NCBI RefSeq assembly: GCF_012184425.1
Contig: NZ_VTOW01000009.1
Span: forward strand, 1 to 64,000
Length of the DNA: 64,000 nucleotides
DNA from: Candidatus Manganitrophus noduliformans
Lineage (GTDB): Bacteria; Nitrospirota; Nitrospiria; SBBL01; Manganitrophaceae
Direction: 5' to 3'
In this document: piece by piece, positions 49,745 through 59,071 of the stretch
How the letters are laid out: the number at the start of each line of letters is the position of its first letter
How positions within the stretch are numbered: position 1 is the first letter of the stretch
Program-made: the position numbers and the translations under genes
The notes under the pieces: model-generated
What the model saw: the letters and a program-made list of their open reading frames with translations, nothing else
Database searches by the model: none
Told to the model about the DNA's origin: nothing

Positions 49745-50467
49745 TCACAGCGGAAGCCTCTCGATCCCAAATTTTATCCTGCTCCCTCCTTCATCTTGAA
49801 TCGGTTTTAAGAAAAATCGATAGAACAAAACACCCGCCGCGAATCCGCCGAGATGTCCCCACCAGGCCACCCCGCCGGCCTGCGATGCATCGGCCAAAAC
49901 ACCCCCTAGAATCTGCATGAGAAACCAGGTACCGAAAAAAGTCACCGTATGAACTTCGAAAAAGAGCGGAAGAAGAAAGAGCGGGAAGAAGACCCTCACG
50001 CGAGCGTTGGGAAAAAGGAAGAGGTAGGCCCCCATCACACCGGCTATGGCGCCTGAAGCCCCGACCGCGGGAAGCCCTGAGGCCGGATTCGAAACCAAGT
50101 GGACAATCCCGGCGAGCAGACCAGACAGAAGATAAAAGAGTAAGAAGCGGATCGATCCCATCCGATCTTCCACGTTATCCCCGAAGATCCAGAGCGTCCA
50201 CATATTGCCGAGGAAATGGATCCACCCGCTGTGCAGAAACTGATGGGTGATAAAAGGCCAGTAATCACCGACCGGAAATCCGACCCAGGCCGCCCACTCG
50301 GGATAGGCAAATCGGGCCGGGACGATCCCGAGGAGATAAAAGAATTCCTCCTTCAGGGATCTCGGGAGCAGCAGTTCATAAAGAAAGATCATCCCATTGA
50401 CGAAGATCAATCCCACGGTGATAAGCGGACGATTTCGCCTCGGAGCGGTATCTTCTAATGGAATCAC
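49745..50467 (-). CDS. Rhomboid-family intramembrane serine protease
   Basis: The 240-residue protein has six or seven membrane helices and the rhomboid catalytic dyad: Ser138 in GASGAIAGVMGAY and His205 in WWGHLGGFAAG, with Asn88 in HFLGNMW as oxyanion residue. It would cleave membrane proteins within the bilayer. It lies between two Hsp20 genes and 1.3 kb from ftsH, pointing to membrane protein quality control. Confidence 0.9.
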   Translation of the reverse strand: MIPLEDTAPRRNRPLITVGLIFVNGMIFLYELLLPRSLKEEFFYLLGIVPARFAYPEWAAWVGFPVGDYWPFITHQFLHSGWIHFLGNMWTLWIFGDNVEDRMGSIRFLLFYLLSGLLAGIVHLVSNPASGLPAVGASGAIAGVMGAYLFLFPNARVRVFFPLFLLPLFFEVHTVTFFGTWFLMQILGGVLADASQAGGVAWWGHLGGFAAGVLFYRFFLKPIQDEGGSRIKFGIERLPL

Positions 50468-50534
50468 AAGCCAACCTCTTTAAACAAGGAAGGCAGGAGT
50501 GCTCCCCCTGCCTTCCGGAGGACACGGATGCAAT

Positions 50535-50954
50535 TTATCCTTCAATGGCGATCTGCCGTGGCTTCGCTTCCGCTTTCTTCGGCAGTGTGATCGTCAGCAC
50601 CCCATTCTCACAGTGTGCTTTGACCGCTTCTGTGTTCACGTAGGCCGGCAGCACGATCGTTCGGAGGAACGGACCGCTGGCCCGCTCCGCACAGAAGAGT
50701 TGGGCTTTCTCGTCGTAGCTCGGTTTGCGCTCGCACCGGAACCAGAGCATGTCCCCCTGGATCCTCATCTCGATCGATTTAGAGTCGACGCCCGGAAGAT
50801 CGGCGACGATCGTCAGCTGGTTCTCATCTTCATATACATCGACCGGGGGGCTCCAAGTGACAGCCGCCTGCTCATCCTGTACGGACTGAAAGAGGCTGTT
50901 GGTGATTTCTGCTAAATCCGAAAACGGTTTCATGATCAGAGAAGTCATAGCCAT
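50535..50954 (-). CDS. Small heat-shock protein (Hsp20), second copy
   Basis: The 139-residue protein has VDVYEDENQLTIVADLPGVD, FLRTIVLPAYVNTEAVKAHC and GVLTITLPKKAEAKPRQIAI, a full alpha-crystallin domain with the I-x-I tail. It is only distantly similar to the copy at 47.6 kb, so the two probably form different oligomers. A GGAGGTG precedes the ATG. Same strand as the rhomboid gene, 67 bp upstream. Confidence 0.9.
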   Translation of the reverse strand: MAMTSLIMKPFSDLAEITNSLFQSVQDEQAAVTWSPPVDVYEDENQLTIVADLPGVDSKSIEMRIQGDMLWFRCERKPSYDEKAQLFCAERASGPFLRTIVLPAYVNTEAVKAHCENGVLTITLPKKAEAKPRQIAIEG

Positions 50955-51315
50955 TCACCTCCTTCTGATGAGAATGCCGGCACCCTGCCGTCATGAGGCG
51001 AGGGAGCCGAAGTCAATGTATTTTTAAGATATTTTCAAGCAGAGGGAGGAGAGGGGGCTATACAGGGGAAGGTTTCGAGCAGCAGGGGTAGATCCCGCTC
51101 AATCCGCACCCCACGCCTGCCTTTCCAATGTCGGCCGCTTAAAAGCAAACCGAATATCAGGCAGAGGAGGGATCGAGGTTAGGAATTGAACGGATCGAAA
51201 CGATCCTCTCTGGAAGGGGCAGCCCCCCTTCCATCCCTCACATCTGATATAAATCGCGCCGGTTTGGTGTCAAGAGGGGACGTTCCTGGGGGGATGTCGA
51301 CGGTATTTAATCGCT

Positions 51316-51546
51316 TTACGATCGGGTTTTCGGGGGCTCCATTTTCTTTCTCTGAGCCCAAGCATAAATATTGAAGGCAATCAGTGCAAATACGAAAATG
51401 ATAAAGAGAGTGTCGGCTGCCGTCTGAATTTTCGCCGAGGCCTCTACCCACGTCAGGACCGCTTTTAGGAGTGCGATCAGCGGCAGCGCGAATGGAATCC
51501 AAAAGATGATTTTGCTGATGGATTTGAGATCGATTGGTCGTTTCAT
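51316..51546 (-). CDS. Small membrane protein, 76 residues
   Basis: From ATG 51546 (after AGAGGGAAGTG) the product has two hydrophobic helices (IIFWIPFALPLIALLKAVLT, TLFIIFVFALIAFNIYAWAQ) joined by a short polar loop and ending in a basic tail. Family not recognised. Divergent from ftsH, 180 bp away. Confidence 0.6.
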   Translation of the reverse strand: MKRPIDLKSISKIIFWIPFALPLIALLKAVLTWVEASAKIQTAADTLFIIFVFALIAFNIYAWAQRKKMEPPKTRS

Positions 51547-51728
51547 CACTTCCCTCTGAAAGATGACCAATTTAAAGATAATTCCAATTCGATCATAGTA
51601 AACCCCTCCGAACTCTCCATATCGAATCCTTCTGCTGTCCGGAGCCGCCCCAATCCCACTTGAATCTTAAAAGCCGCGCAGTTATTTAAAGTACAGGTAG
51701 GAATCGATCCTAAATTCAGGAGTCCGCA

Positions 51729-53651
51729 ATGCAGCTTCCGGCCCGCCATAAAACAGAGATGTTTTTAGTTTATCTAATGGTTGGTTTATTTTTCTTAAGC
51801 TTTCTTCAAGCGCTCGTCATGGTGCCCGGAGCGGTCGAGATCCCCTACAGCCGCTTAATTCAACTGGTGAAGGAGGGGAAGGTCGAGAGTACGGTGATCG
51901 GCGCCGACGAAATCCACGTCACCTTAAAGTCGAGGATTGAAATTGATGAGGATCTGAAAAAACTCGCCGAACAGCAACAGCCGCTCTTCCCCCTCTATCG
52001 GATGGAGGGGTTAGAGCCGGTCACCTTCAAAGTGTCTCACCTCCCGGGAGTAGAAAAGACGGCATTGGTTCAACAGATGCTCGATGCCGGGGTCACGATC
52101 AGCGGGGATGTCGAAAATACGTTCTGGAATAATCTTCTCTTCGGCTGGATCCTCCCGATTGCGGCGATGATGCTCTTCTGGCAGCTTCTGATGCGCCGCG
52201 TTTCGCAGAACAGCAGTTTCACCTCGCCGCTCACCTTGGGAAAGAACCGCGCGAAGATCTACAGCGAAAAGGACATTCAGGTCACCTTCGATGATGTCGC
52301 CGGGGTTGAAGAGGCGAAGGCGGAACTGCGAGAAATCGTCGATTTCTTAAAGCAGCCGGCACGCTATCAAGCCTTGGGCGGGAGAATTCCGAAGGGGGTT
52401 TTGCTGGTCGGCCCTCCGGGAACGGGGAAAACACTGCTGGCGCGAGCGATCGCCGGCGAAGCGAAGGTCCCTTTCTTCTCGATCAGCGGATCGGAATTCA
52501 TTGAGATGTTCGTCGGGGTGGGCGCCGCTCGGGTCCGCGATCTATTTGAGCAGGCAAAGCAGAAAGCCCCCTGCATCATCTTCATCGATGAGCTCGATGC
52601 GGTCGGAAAGTCGCGCCTCTCGTCGGCCGCTCCCTTTGGACGGCACGACGAGCAGGAGCAGACCCTCAACCAGCTGCTGGTCGAAATGGACGGCTTCGAT
52701 CCCTCGAAAGGGGTGATCCTCCTCGCCGCCACCAACCGCCCGGAGGTGCTCGATCCGGCGCTGCTTCGGGCCGGCCGGTTCGACCGGCGGGTGGTCGTTG
52801 ATCTTCCGGACGTGGCGGGGCGCCTTCAGATTCTGCAGGTGCATGCGCGGCGGGTTCGTCTCGCGCCGGATGTTGATCTTCGGACGCTCTCCGCGCGGAC
52901 ACCCGGTTTCTCCGGGGCCGACCTCGTCAACCTAATGAATGAGGCGGCCCTTCTTGCGGTCCGGGAAGGGAAGGAGGGGGTTGATCAGACGTCCCTCGAT
53001 CGGGCTGCGGACCGCCTGATGGCCGGGCTGGAACGCAAAAGCCGGGTTTTAAGTCCACGAGATCGGGATATCGTTGCAATCCACGAGATCGGACATGCGC
53101 TGGTGGCGATGCTGTCAAAGCATGCCGATCCGGTTCACAAAGTCTCCATCATTCCGCGCAGCATCGGAGCATTGGGGTTCACGATGCAGCTTCCGACCGA
53201 GGATCGCTATCTGATGACCCGTTCCGAGTTGGAGGATAAAATCGCCGTCCTTCTCGGAGGCCGGGTCGCCGAAGAGATTATTTTTAGAGAGGCGTCCACC
53301 GGCGCCCAGGACGATCTGCAAAAAGCCACTCGGCTCGCCCGCCACATGGTCTGTGTCTACGGAATGAGTCACCAGCTCGGCCCGCAAGCGTTTGCCGACC
53401 CGCAAGGAAGTGTCTACCTAAAAGAGGGAGCCCCTTCGATCAACCATCGTATGGAGTACAGTGAGCGGACCGCGCAATTAATTGATGACGAAGTTTTGAA
53501 GATTTTAGGGAAGGTGCATCAGCAGGTCACGGAGACGTTGACGAAGAATAAAGAGGCCCTTGAGCAGCTCGCTCATCGTCTAAAAGAACGTGAGACGCTC
53601 GACGGCGCTGAGCTGATGCAGCTGCTGACCGAGAAGACACAGAAGGGATAG
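51729..53651 (+). CDS. ftsH: FtsH-type membrane AAA+ zinc protease
   Basis: The 640-residue protein has two membrane helices (about 10-30 and 135-155) around a periplasmic domain, a AAA+ module with Walker A GPPGTGKT at 228-235, Walker B IIFIDELD and the SRH ([20 protein letters not shown]), then an M41 protease with HEIGH at 452-456 (most FtsH have HEAGH) and the third metal ligand expected in [15 protein letters not shown]. It degrades misfolded membrane and soluble proteins. CAGGAG precedes the ATG. Plasmid-borne extra FtsH copies are a feature of stress-tolerance loci. Confidence 0.93.
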   Translation: MQLPARHKTEMFLVYLMVGLFFLSFLQALVMVPGAVEIPYSRLIQLVKEGKVESTVIGADEIHVTLKSRIEIDEDLKKLAEQQQPLFPLYRMEGLEPVTFKVSHLPGVEKTALVQQMLDAGVTISGDVENTFWNNLLFGWILPIAAMMLFWQLLMRRVSQNSSFTSPLTLGKNRAKIYSEKDIQVTFDDVAGVEEAKAELREIVDFLKQPARYQALGGRIPKGVLLVGPPGTGKTLLARAIAGEAKVPFFSISGSEFIEMFVGVGAARVRDLFEQAKQKAPCIIFIDELDAVGKSRLSSAAPFGRHDEQEQTLNQLLVEMDGFDPSKGVILLAATNRPEVLDPALLRAGRFDRRVVVDLPDVAGRLQILQVHARRVRLAPDVDLRTLSARTPGFSGADLVNLMNEAALLAVREGKEGVDQTSLDRAADRLMAGLERKSRVLSPRDRDIVAIHEIGHALVAMLSKHADPVHKVSIIPRSIGALGFTMQLPTEDRYLMTRSELEDKIAVLLGGRVAEEIIFREASTGAQDDLQKATRLARHMVCVYGMSHQLGPQAFADPQGSVYLKEGAPSINHRMEYSERTAQLIDDEVLKILGKVHQQVTETLTKNKEALEQLAHRLKERETLDGAELMQLLTEKTQKG

Positions 53652-54025
53652 AAGCACGTTTTGAATCCGAAGCCGAAAATGAAGATGGTTTTTACGGCGC
53701 AACAATATCTTCTTCTCCTTCTTGATATTTCTTCCTTGAAATCGAACGCCTCCGATTGAAGCAACGACAAAGCTCCGGCCCGAACCAAACAATAGATCAG
53801 AGAATGGTGTCTAAATTTTATCTCTAATTCAGAGGAACGCTCAGGGTTTGTTCGCCTGGATCAGATTGATCCCCCTTGACGAAACGAAATGCAATGGTTA
53901 TCTCCGCTCTAGAACGGCTGGCGCACCGTTTCTCTCCTGCCCGGCGCTTTTACCTGGTAGGCCATGCAATGCGCCAGGGTATACCATCAATCAATATGAG
54001 TAATATGATTAAGGAGGTGGTGTCT

Positions 54026-54595
54026 ATGAAATGGCTGAAAGCGATTTCAATTTCTCTCTTTTTATTGCTGTTGATCCTGATGCCGGTCTCTTCGGCGAAA
54101 GGGGCGGATAGCTTAAAGAGCGGCTTCCGGCTGCCGTCTAGCGCGCCGACGCCACATCATCGAGTCATCGCGGCGGAGGTTCAGAGAATGAACCGGGGAG
54201 TCGTCTTCGTGAAGACGCAGGAGGGAACCCTCCGAAACTTCTCGATCGAGGAGGCAAAGAAAGAGGGCATCTCTTCGCTGCAAAAGGGAGATCGCTTGCT
54301 CTTAGAAATCGATGAAGGAAACCTCATCATCGATATGCAAAAGCAAGAGGCCGCTGCGAAAGCGGCCCGATCCCCCGAGAGTGGAACGATTGGGCATCCT
54401 CAGACGATTAAAGGAGCACTCGACTCCTTTGATCCGCTCGACAGAAAGGTATCTATCCGTCTTGGCAGCGGTGAAACCCAATCATTTGAGGTAAAGGTCC
54501 CTGTGTTGACGAAATTAAACGGAGTTACGCAGGGAGCTCACATCACGCTGATCGTCGATGAGCAAGGCCGCGTCAAAGACGCACATAAAAGTTAA
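54026..54595 (+). CDS. Secreted hypothetical protein
   Basis: From ATG 54026 (after AAGGAGGTGG) about 189 residues with a cleavable signal peptide (MKWLKAISISLFLLLLILMP, SSAKGADS). The mature part has two related beta-rich units (RGVVFVKTQEGTLRNFSIEE and DRKVSIRLGSGETQSFEVKV) resembling small OB/SH3-like repeats. The frame is open from 53876, but only this start has a ribosome-binding site. Family not recognised. A terminator follows. Confidence 0.65.
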   Translation: MKWLKAISISLFLLLLILMPVSSAKGADSLKSGFRLPSSAPTPHHRVIAAEVQRMNRGVVFVKTQEGTLRNFSIEEAKKEGISSLQKGDRLLLEIDEGNLIIDMQKQEAAAKAARSPESGTIGHPQTIKGALDSFDPLDRKVSIRLGSGETQSFEVKVPVLTKLNGVTQGAHITLIVDEQGRVKDAHKS

Positions 54596-54601
54596 ACCCG
54601 T

Positions 54602-54627
54602 CCCCCGGGCTCTCCGCCCGGGGGTTT
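54602..54627 (+). terminator. Rho-independent terminator
   Basis: CCCCCGGGC / GCCCGGGGG with a five-base loop and TTT. Confidence 0.7.
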
Positions 54628-54790
54628 CCTCCTTGTTGTATTGAATCATTCTCCGCCTCTGCTCTTAATTCTCTTGTCTGGAAACCGATCGGCTGCTTCC
54701 CCCGCCTTCATGCGTTGGATCTTCGATCCCTTCTTCAGGGGGTTTTTAATTTTGAGGGATCGGTTTAGTGAAGGGGGAAGCGGAAACAGC

Positions 54791-55951
54791 TTAGCAAGCA
54801 TCGTACGGCAAGGTCACCGTAAAGATGGAGCCAGTGCCCTGCTGCCTTTTCACTTCGATGCGTCCTTTTAAAAGATCCACCAACTTTTTCACGATCGACA
54901 ATCCTAACCCCGTTCCGACCGGCGCAACGACCCCTCCCGACTGGTAGAACGGCTTAAAGAGATGGGGAAGATCCTCCTCAGGGATTCCGATTCCAGTGTC
55001 CTGGATCTGGACTGAAATCTCTTTTGCCTGACTGTGATGGAGGATTTGAACTGAGATCGCCCCTTTCTCGGTAAACTTAATGGCATTGACAATCAGATTG
55101 GTAAAGATCTGACGCAGTTTTCCCGGATCGGACCGAATGCTGGGCGCGGTGAGATCATCGTGAAATTCTACAGTGAGCCCCTTTTCGATCCAGATAAAGC
55201 GTAAGTCCTCCAAGATCTGTCTTAATATTTCTGGAAGGAAGACCTCACTGATATTCGCTTGAAGCTGCATTCGGCCTGTTTCGATCTTCTCAACGTCCAG
55301 AATGCGATTGACCAAATCGTTTAGATCGTGGGCGCAGCGTAAAATGTGCTTATACATCTCGGCCCGTTTTTCTTGCGGCATCGTCCCGTCTGCTAAAAGA
55401 TGGGCATATCCGATGATCGCATTGAGTCCGTTTCGGATTTCATGAGATGCAATTGATAGAAAGTGGGATTTGGTTCGGTTCGCCTCCTCTGCCTCTTCCG
55501 TCTTCTGTTTGAGCTTTTCTTCTACTTCTTTCAAATAAGTAATCTCGACCGAGAGGCCCCGGTAGACAATTTGATCTTCCATCCGTGAGGCATGTACGCC
55601 GGTATGAAACCAGACTACACGACCATCAGCGGTAATAAACCGATGATCACAGGCCTGGTCCTCTCCTGTCAGCGCCTTCTTGAAAACAGCGAGAACACGG
55701 CCACGGTCATCCGGATAGACATGGTTTATCCAGAAACCCGGCTCCTGACACCACTGCTCAATAGAGTAGCCGAGCATCTGCTCCGCCCGCCTGCTGACCA
55801 TGCAGAACCGAAAGCTCTCATCCGCTTCCCAGACAATGCCATGATCGATCCCTTCGGCCAGATCCCGGTAGCGCTGCTGTGCAATGTCGACTTCAGCACG
55901 CGCAGCTTGTTCCCGTGTTGAGTATGAAGTTTTTCGTTTGTCCATTCCCAT
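54791..55951 (-). CDS. Cytoplasmic PAS-domain histidine kinase
   Basis: The 386-residue protein has a PAS/PAC pair (about 25-140, DHGIVWEADESFRFCMVSRR and RVVWFHTGVHASRMEDQIVY), a short coiled coil, HisKA with His in FLSIASHEIRNGLNAIIGYA and HATPase motifs NLIVNAIKFTEKG, DTGIGIPEEDL and GTGLGLSIVKKL. No membrane helix is present, so it senses a cytoplasmic cue. No response regulator is adjacent, making it an orphan. No strong ribosome-binding site is visible at the first ATG. Confidence 0.88.
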   Translation of the reverse strand: MGMDKRKTSYSTREQAARAEVDIAQQRYRDLAEGIDHGIVWEADESFRFCMVSRRAEQMLGYSIEQWCQEPGFWINHVYPDDRGRVLAVFKKALTGEDQACDHRFITADGRVVWFHTGVHASRMEDQIVYRGLSVEITYLKEVEEKLKQKTEEAEEANRTKSHFLSIASHEIRNGLNAIIGYAHLLADGTMPQEKRAEMYKHILRCAHDLNDLVNRILDVEKIETGRMQLQANISEVFLPEILRQILEDLRFIWIEKGLTVEFHDDLTAPSIRSDPGKLRQIFTNLIVNAIKFTEKGAISVQILHHSQAKEISVQIQDTGIGIPEEDLPHLFKPFYQSGGVVAPVGTGLGLSIVKKLVDLLKGRIEVKRQQGTGSIFTVTLPYDAC

Positions 55952-56547
55952 TTATCCTTTGCTAGAGGACACGGTATTAATTCCTGGAGAAGCAGGTCCA
56001 CAAAGTCATGGCTCCTCTGTATAATGTTACTCTATGCATAGGGTTATCTGAAAGAGGGTTGAGCGGATAACCCGAACATCATTATGATGGTAACGACTAT
56101 AGAAAATATAATTTAGAATGCCTTGCTTTCAAGACCGATCGGCTTATGAGAGATGGGCAGCGGTTCGACTCGTGTAGCGTAACTGATGGGAATGAGGGAA
56201 CAGATTTTTTTCGCTTAATACTTTTGGTAATCCTCAAATTTCAACAGTTTGTGTTTGAGTATAGGTAGGTGAAATTAATTCCGACGGCGTCTGAAAGATC
56301 GAGTCCTCTGTTTTACATTTTATCGACAGGCTGCCCGCGAGTAAATCTTCTTGTAATCTTTAGCGGTAGAGAAAAAGACGCCGGAATCACAGAGGCCCTG
56401 GATTCACGCCGCCTGGGCCTTTTAATTCTTTCCCGATGCAGAGATTCAGAGGAAAATGACGTTGCGCTGGGAGGCATCCCGGTGGGCGTTATCAGTATGG
56501 GAAAAAACCTTATTGATCCCACTATTTTTATTTTCTTCCCATTATCC
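55952..56547. other. Intergenic region, no gene recognised
   Basis: About 600 bp between the kinase and the HigBA module. An open frame at 56269-56604 has neither a good ribosome-binding site nor a recognisable domain. Confidence 0.35.
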
Positions 56548-56576
56548 TTGCGAAATAATAACCTAATGGTTATAAT
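56548..56576 (+). promoter_or_regulatory. Promoter overlapping the start of higB
   Basis: TTGCGA (56548-56553), 17-bp spacer and a perfect TATAAT (56571-56576). The -10 box directly abuts the first sense codons of the toxin frame, so the transcript would have almost no leader. Confidence 0.6.
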
Positions 56577-56891
56577 ATCATTATCAAAGTCTACAGGACG
56601 GTAAGCGGCAGGAGCCCTGTTGAGGATTATCTCTTACGCTTATCTAAGCCGGATCGGGCAGATGTTCTTGGGACTTTTAAGGCGATCGAGAAAAACGGCT
56701 TCTCCGCGCCTGTTTCCATGCGCCAGATTAGAGGAAAACTTTGGGAGCTTCGGATTTCACAGAGCCGCATTTTTTACGTCATCGTCGAGTCCGACACCAT
56801 GGTTCTCCTTCACGCCTATAAAAAGCAGGGACAAAAGGCGCCGGACCGGGAAATAGAAACGGCTCTTCAGCGTATGGCTGAATTTATTTAG
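56577..56891 (+). CDS. higB: HigB/RelE-type toxin without a canonical start codon
   Basis: The frame reads YRTVSGRSPVEDYLLRLSKP, then FKAIEKNGFSAPVSMRQIRG, LWELRISQSRIFYVIVESDT and LLHAYKKQGQKAPDREIETA, a complete RelE/HigB-like (Gp49-type) mRNA interferase. Upstream of KVYRTV the frame has only ATC and ATT codons back to a stop at about 56565, and no ATG, GTG or TTG. The first in-frame ATG is deep inside. Either initiation uses ATT/ATC on a near-leaderless mRNA, or the start has been mutated. The antitoxin gene follows 13 bp after the stop. Confidence 0.65.
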   Translation: MIIKVYRTVSGRSPVEDYLLRLSKPDRADVLGTFKAIEKNGFSAPVSMRQIRGKLWELRISQSRIFYVIVESDTMVLLHAYKKQGQKAPDREIETALQRMAEFI

Positions 56892-56904
56892 ATTAGGAGA
56901 GGAG

Positions 56905-57243
56905 ATGAAGAAAATAAAAAAACGAAATGTAAAGGACCTTCCATCCATCGGTCCATTCATCCGTGAACAGGAAAAAGATCCTGAGATGAAAGTTCTGATG
57001 GATCGGGCTGGCCTTCGGATTGAAATTGCCCGTGTTATTAAAACCGCTCGGGAGAAAGCAGGATTGACCCAGGCAGAACTCGCGAAGAAGCTCGGTAAAA
57101 CGCAGGCACAGATCGGCCGTCTTGAGAGTTTGAGGGATAAACGTCTACCCAGCTTGGAACTTTTAGCCGAGATTGCCGCTGTTACCAAAAGACGACTCAT
57201 AGTCGACCACCCCGGAATTCACTTTGAGTTGGTCGCCACATAG
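56905..57243 (+). CDS. higA: HigA-type Xre antitoxin
   Basis: The 112-residue protein has an Xre helix-turn-helix (LTQAELAKKLGKTQAQIGRL) and an N-terminal arm (KKIKKRNVKDLPSIGPFIRE) typical of HigA-like antitoxins encoded downstream of their toxin. TAGGAGAGGAG precedes the ATG. Confidence 0.85.
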   Translation: MKKIKKRNVKDLPSIGPFIREQEKDPEMKVLMDRAGLRIEIARVIKTAREKAGLTQAELAKKLGKTQAQIGRLESLRDKRLPSLELLAEIAAVTKRRLIVDHPGIHFELVAT

Positions 57244-57541
57244 GTATGGAGTCAATGGGTAATGGATTTGCCTTTGTAATCGGGCCGATCTGGTTTGGGA
57301 GGAGGCGCGTATTGGACATGCTGCAGAGCGCCCTTGGCTCTGCTGGATGTCGTGCGGGGGGAGCCCCTGGGGGCGGATGGGGCTCTTCGCGGTCGCTGAA
57401 GGCAAACGCCGGAGGCGACGGCGGTTTTGGGGGGCGGGGGATTTTTTAAATGTAATCTTAAAATGACCTGAGGTCGTTTGGGACTTGCCTTTTTTTCCGT
57501 GTTCATCTATCTTACCCGCAATATCCTAAGCAGGAGTAGCA
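57244..57541. other. Intergenic, low-complexity G-rich stretch
   Basis: G-rich sequence around 57350-57450 gives Gly/Ala/Arg-rich translations in several frames. No gene is supported. Confidence 0.35.
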
Positions 57542-58927
57542 ATGGGCCAGATCGGACGAAACGATCCCTGCCCTTGCGGGAGCGGAAAGAAATACAAGAG
57601 ATGCTGCCTTGAAAGAACAGGAGCGCTCCCAGCGGCGGAGATCCATGGGGCCGGCGCTTTCACGCCCGAAGCGCGGGCCTCGGCCATCCAAAAGCTCCTG
57701 AAGTTCGCCTCCGGTCCGGAATTTGACACGGACCGCGACATCGCCGCGAGCCTCTTCTGGGGCGGTCACCTCGAAGATCGAACCGATGAAGAGATCCGGA
57801 TGGTTGAGGAACTGCCGCAAACCGAAATTAATTTCAATACCTGGTTTCTTTATGACATGGATCTGGAAGATGAGCGGACCGTCGCCGACTTCTTCTTGGC
57901 CCAAAAAGGAAACCGCCTCACCCCCGGCGAGGCGGCCTATCTCAAAGCGGCGGCGAAAACCCACTTTCGTCTTTATGAAGTCGAGCAGGTCGAGATCGAC
58001 CGGGGATTTCGGCTGAAGGACCTCTGGTCGGGGGAATCCTTTCAAGTTTCGGAGCGCGCCGCCACGCACTCTTTCGTTCAGTGGGACCTGATGGCGACCC
58101 GCCTGATGAACCTCGGCGCGGACGGCTGGGTGAGCGACGGCGGCATTTATAATTATCCTTCCCGCGCCAAAGAGCCGCTTTTGAAAGCGCTTCGAGCCGA
58201 GCACAAGCGGTTTCGAAAAAACCTCCCCGGCCGGGCCGACACCGTCTTCTTCAAGCGGATCGGCATTCTATTCAATCATTGGTGGCTCGATTGGGTCGTC
58301 TTTCCCCCCTTTCCGAAAATGGTCACGCCGGAGGGGGACGAGACGGTCTTCACCAAAGCGCTCTTCGACATCGAAGACGCCCCCCGATTGATCGCGTCTT
58401 TGGAACGGCATCCCGATTTGGAGAAGATCGAACCGGGAACCTACGCGTGGGGAGAGGAGACTCCTGAATTCCATCGCAGCCTGGGGACCTTTGCCGTCAA
58501 AGAAACCCGGTTGATTCTGGAGACGGTTTCGAAAGAGAGGGGCGAGCGAGGACGAAGGTTGCTGGAAGAGACCGCCGGAACGGCGGCCCGCTATCGTCTC
58601 ACGGAATATCAAGACCCGGCGCAGGCGATCAAAGCGCGGGAAGGCTGGGAAGTCGGGATTCAAGGTCCTATCCCCGAAGAGATTCAAGCGCCTCTGATCA
58701 AAAAGTTCCTGGACGACCATTACCGGAAGTGGCTCGACGAAGCGCTCCCCGCCCTCTCGCATAAGACCCCGCGCCATGCCGTGACGCTGAAGACCTTTCG
58801 ACCCAAAGTGATTGAACTTCTCAAACAAATGGAAAACATGGAGGCCCATGCTGCCGAGCGTGGAAAGACGCCGTATGATTTTGGGTGGCTTTGGAGGGAG
58901 TTGGGGTTGGAGAGGGAAAGAGTTTAA
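57542..58927 (+). CDS. SEC-C motif protein, 461 residues
   Basis: The protein opens with a SEC-C zinc motif, RNDPCPCGSGKKYKRCC at residues 6-22, and is otherwise a mixed alpha/beta protein with many Trp and charged residues (VQWDLMATRLMNLGADGWVS, LFNHWWLDWVVFPPFPKMVT). SEC-C modules bind zinc and partners such as SecB; large uncharacterised SEC-C proteins are widespread and some occur near defence genes. Here it precedes the cas operon by 145 bp on the same strand. AGCAGGAGTAGCA precedes the ATG. Specific function unknown. Confidence 0.75.
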   Translation: MGQIGRNDPCPCGSGKKYKRCCLERTGALPAAEIHGAGAFTPEARASAIQKLLKFASGPEFDTDRDIAASLFWGGHLEDRTDEEIRMVEELPQTEINFNTWFLYDMDLEDERTVADFFLAQKGNRLTPGEAAYLKAAAKTHFRLYEVEQVEIDRGFRLKDLWSGESFQVSERAATHSFVQWDLMATRLMNLGADGWVSDGGIYNYPSRAKEPLLKALRAEHKRFRKNLPGRADTVFFKRIGILFNHWWLDWVVFPPFPKMVTPEGDETVFTKALFDIEDAPRLIASLERHPDLEKIEPGTYAWGEETPEFHRSLGTFAVKETRLILETVSKERGERGRRLLEETAGTAARYRLTEYQDPAQAIKAREGWEVGIQGPIPEEIQAPLIKKFLDDHYRKWLDEALPALSHKTPRHAVTLKTFRPKVIELLKQMENMEAHAAERGKTPYDFGWLWRELGLERERV

Positions 58928-58996
58928 ACCGTTGAAGCCGTTTAAATCTTTTAAGCCGTTCGACGGGCGCGTGAAGTTTTTGGAAGGTAGGACTGA

Positions 58997-59065
58997 ATGG
59001 AGCGATTCATCAAAATCGGCCCGCGGTATGTGAAACAAGATGAGGACGGGTTGAGGCCCCGATAG
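58997..59065 (+). CDS. Very short ORF before cas6 (doubtful)
   Basis: Twenty-two codons, MERFIKIGPRYVKQDEDGLR and two more, after GGAAGGTAGGACTGA. The ribosome-binding site is fair, but length prevents a firm call; it may be a leader peptide or relic. Confidence 0.2.
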   Translation: MERFIKIGPRYVKQDEDGLRPR

Positions 59066-59071
59066 ATTGAA

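Noticed and set aside
56269-56604. A 111-codon open frame between the PAS kinase and higB
   Set aside because: No convincing ribosome-binding site or domain, and its end overlaps the higB promoter and first codons.
57246-57506. Open frames in the G-rich stretch after higA, on both strands
   Set aside because: Gly/Arg/Pro-rich low-complexity translations with no family features.
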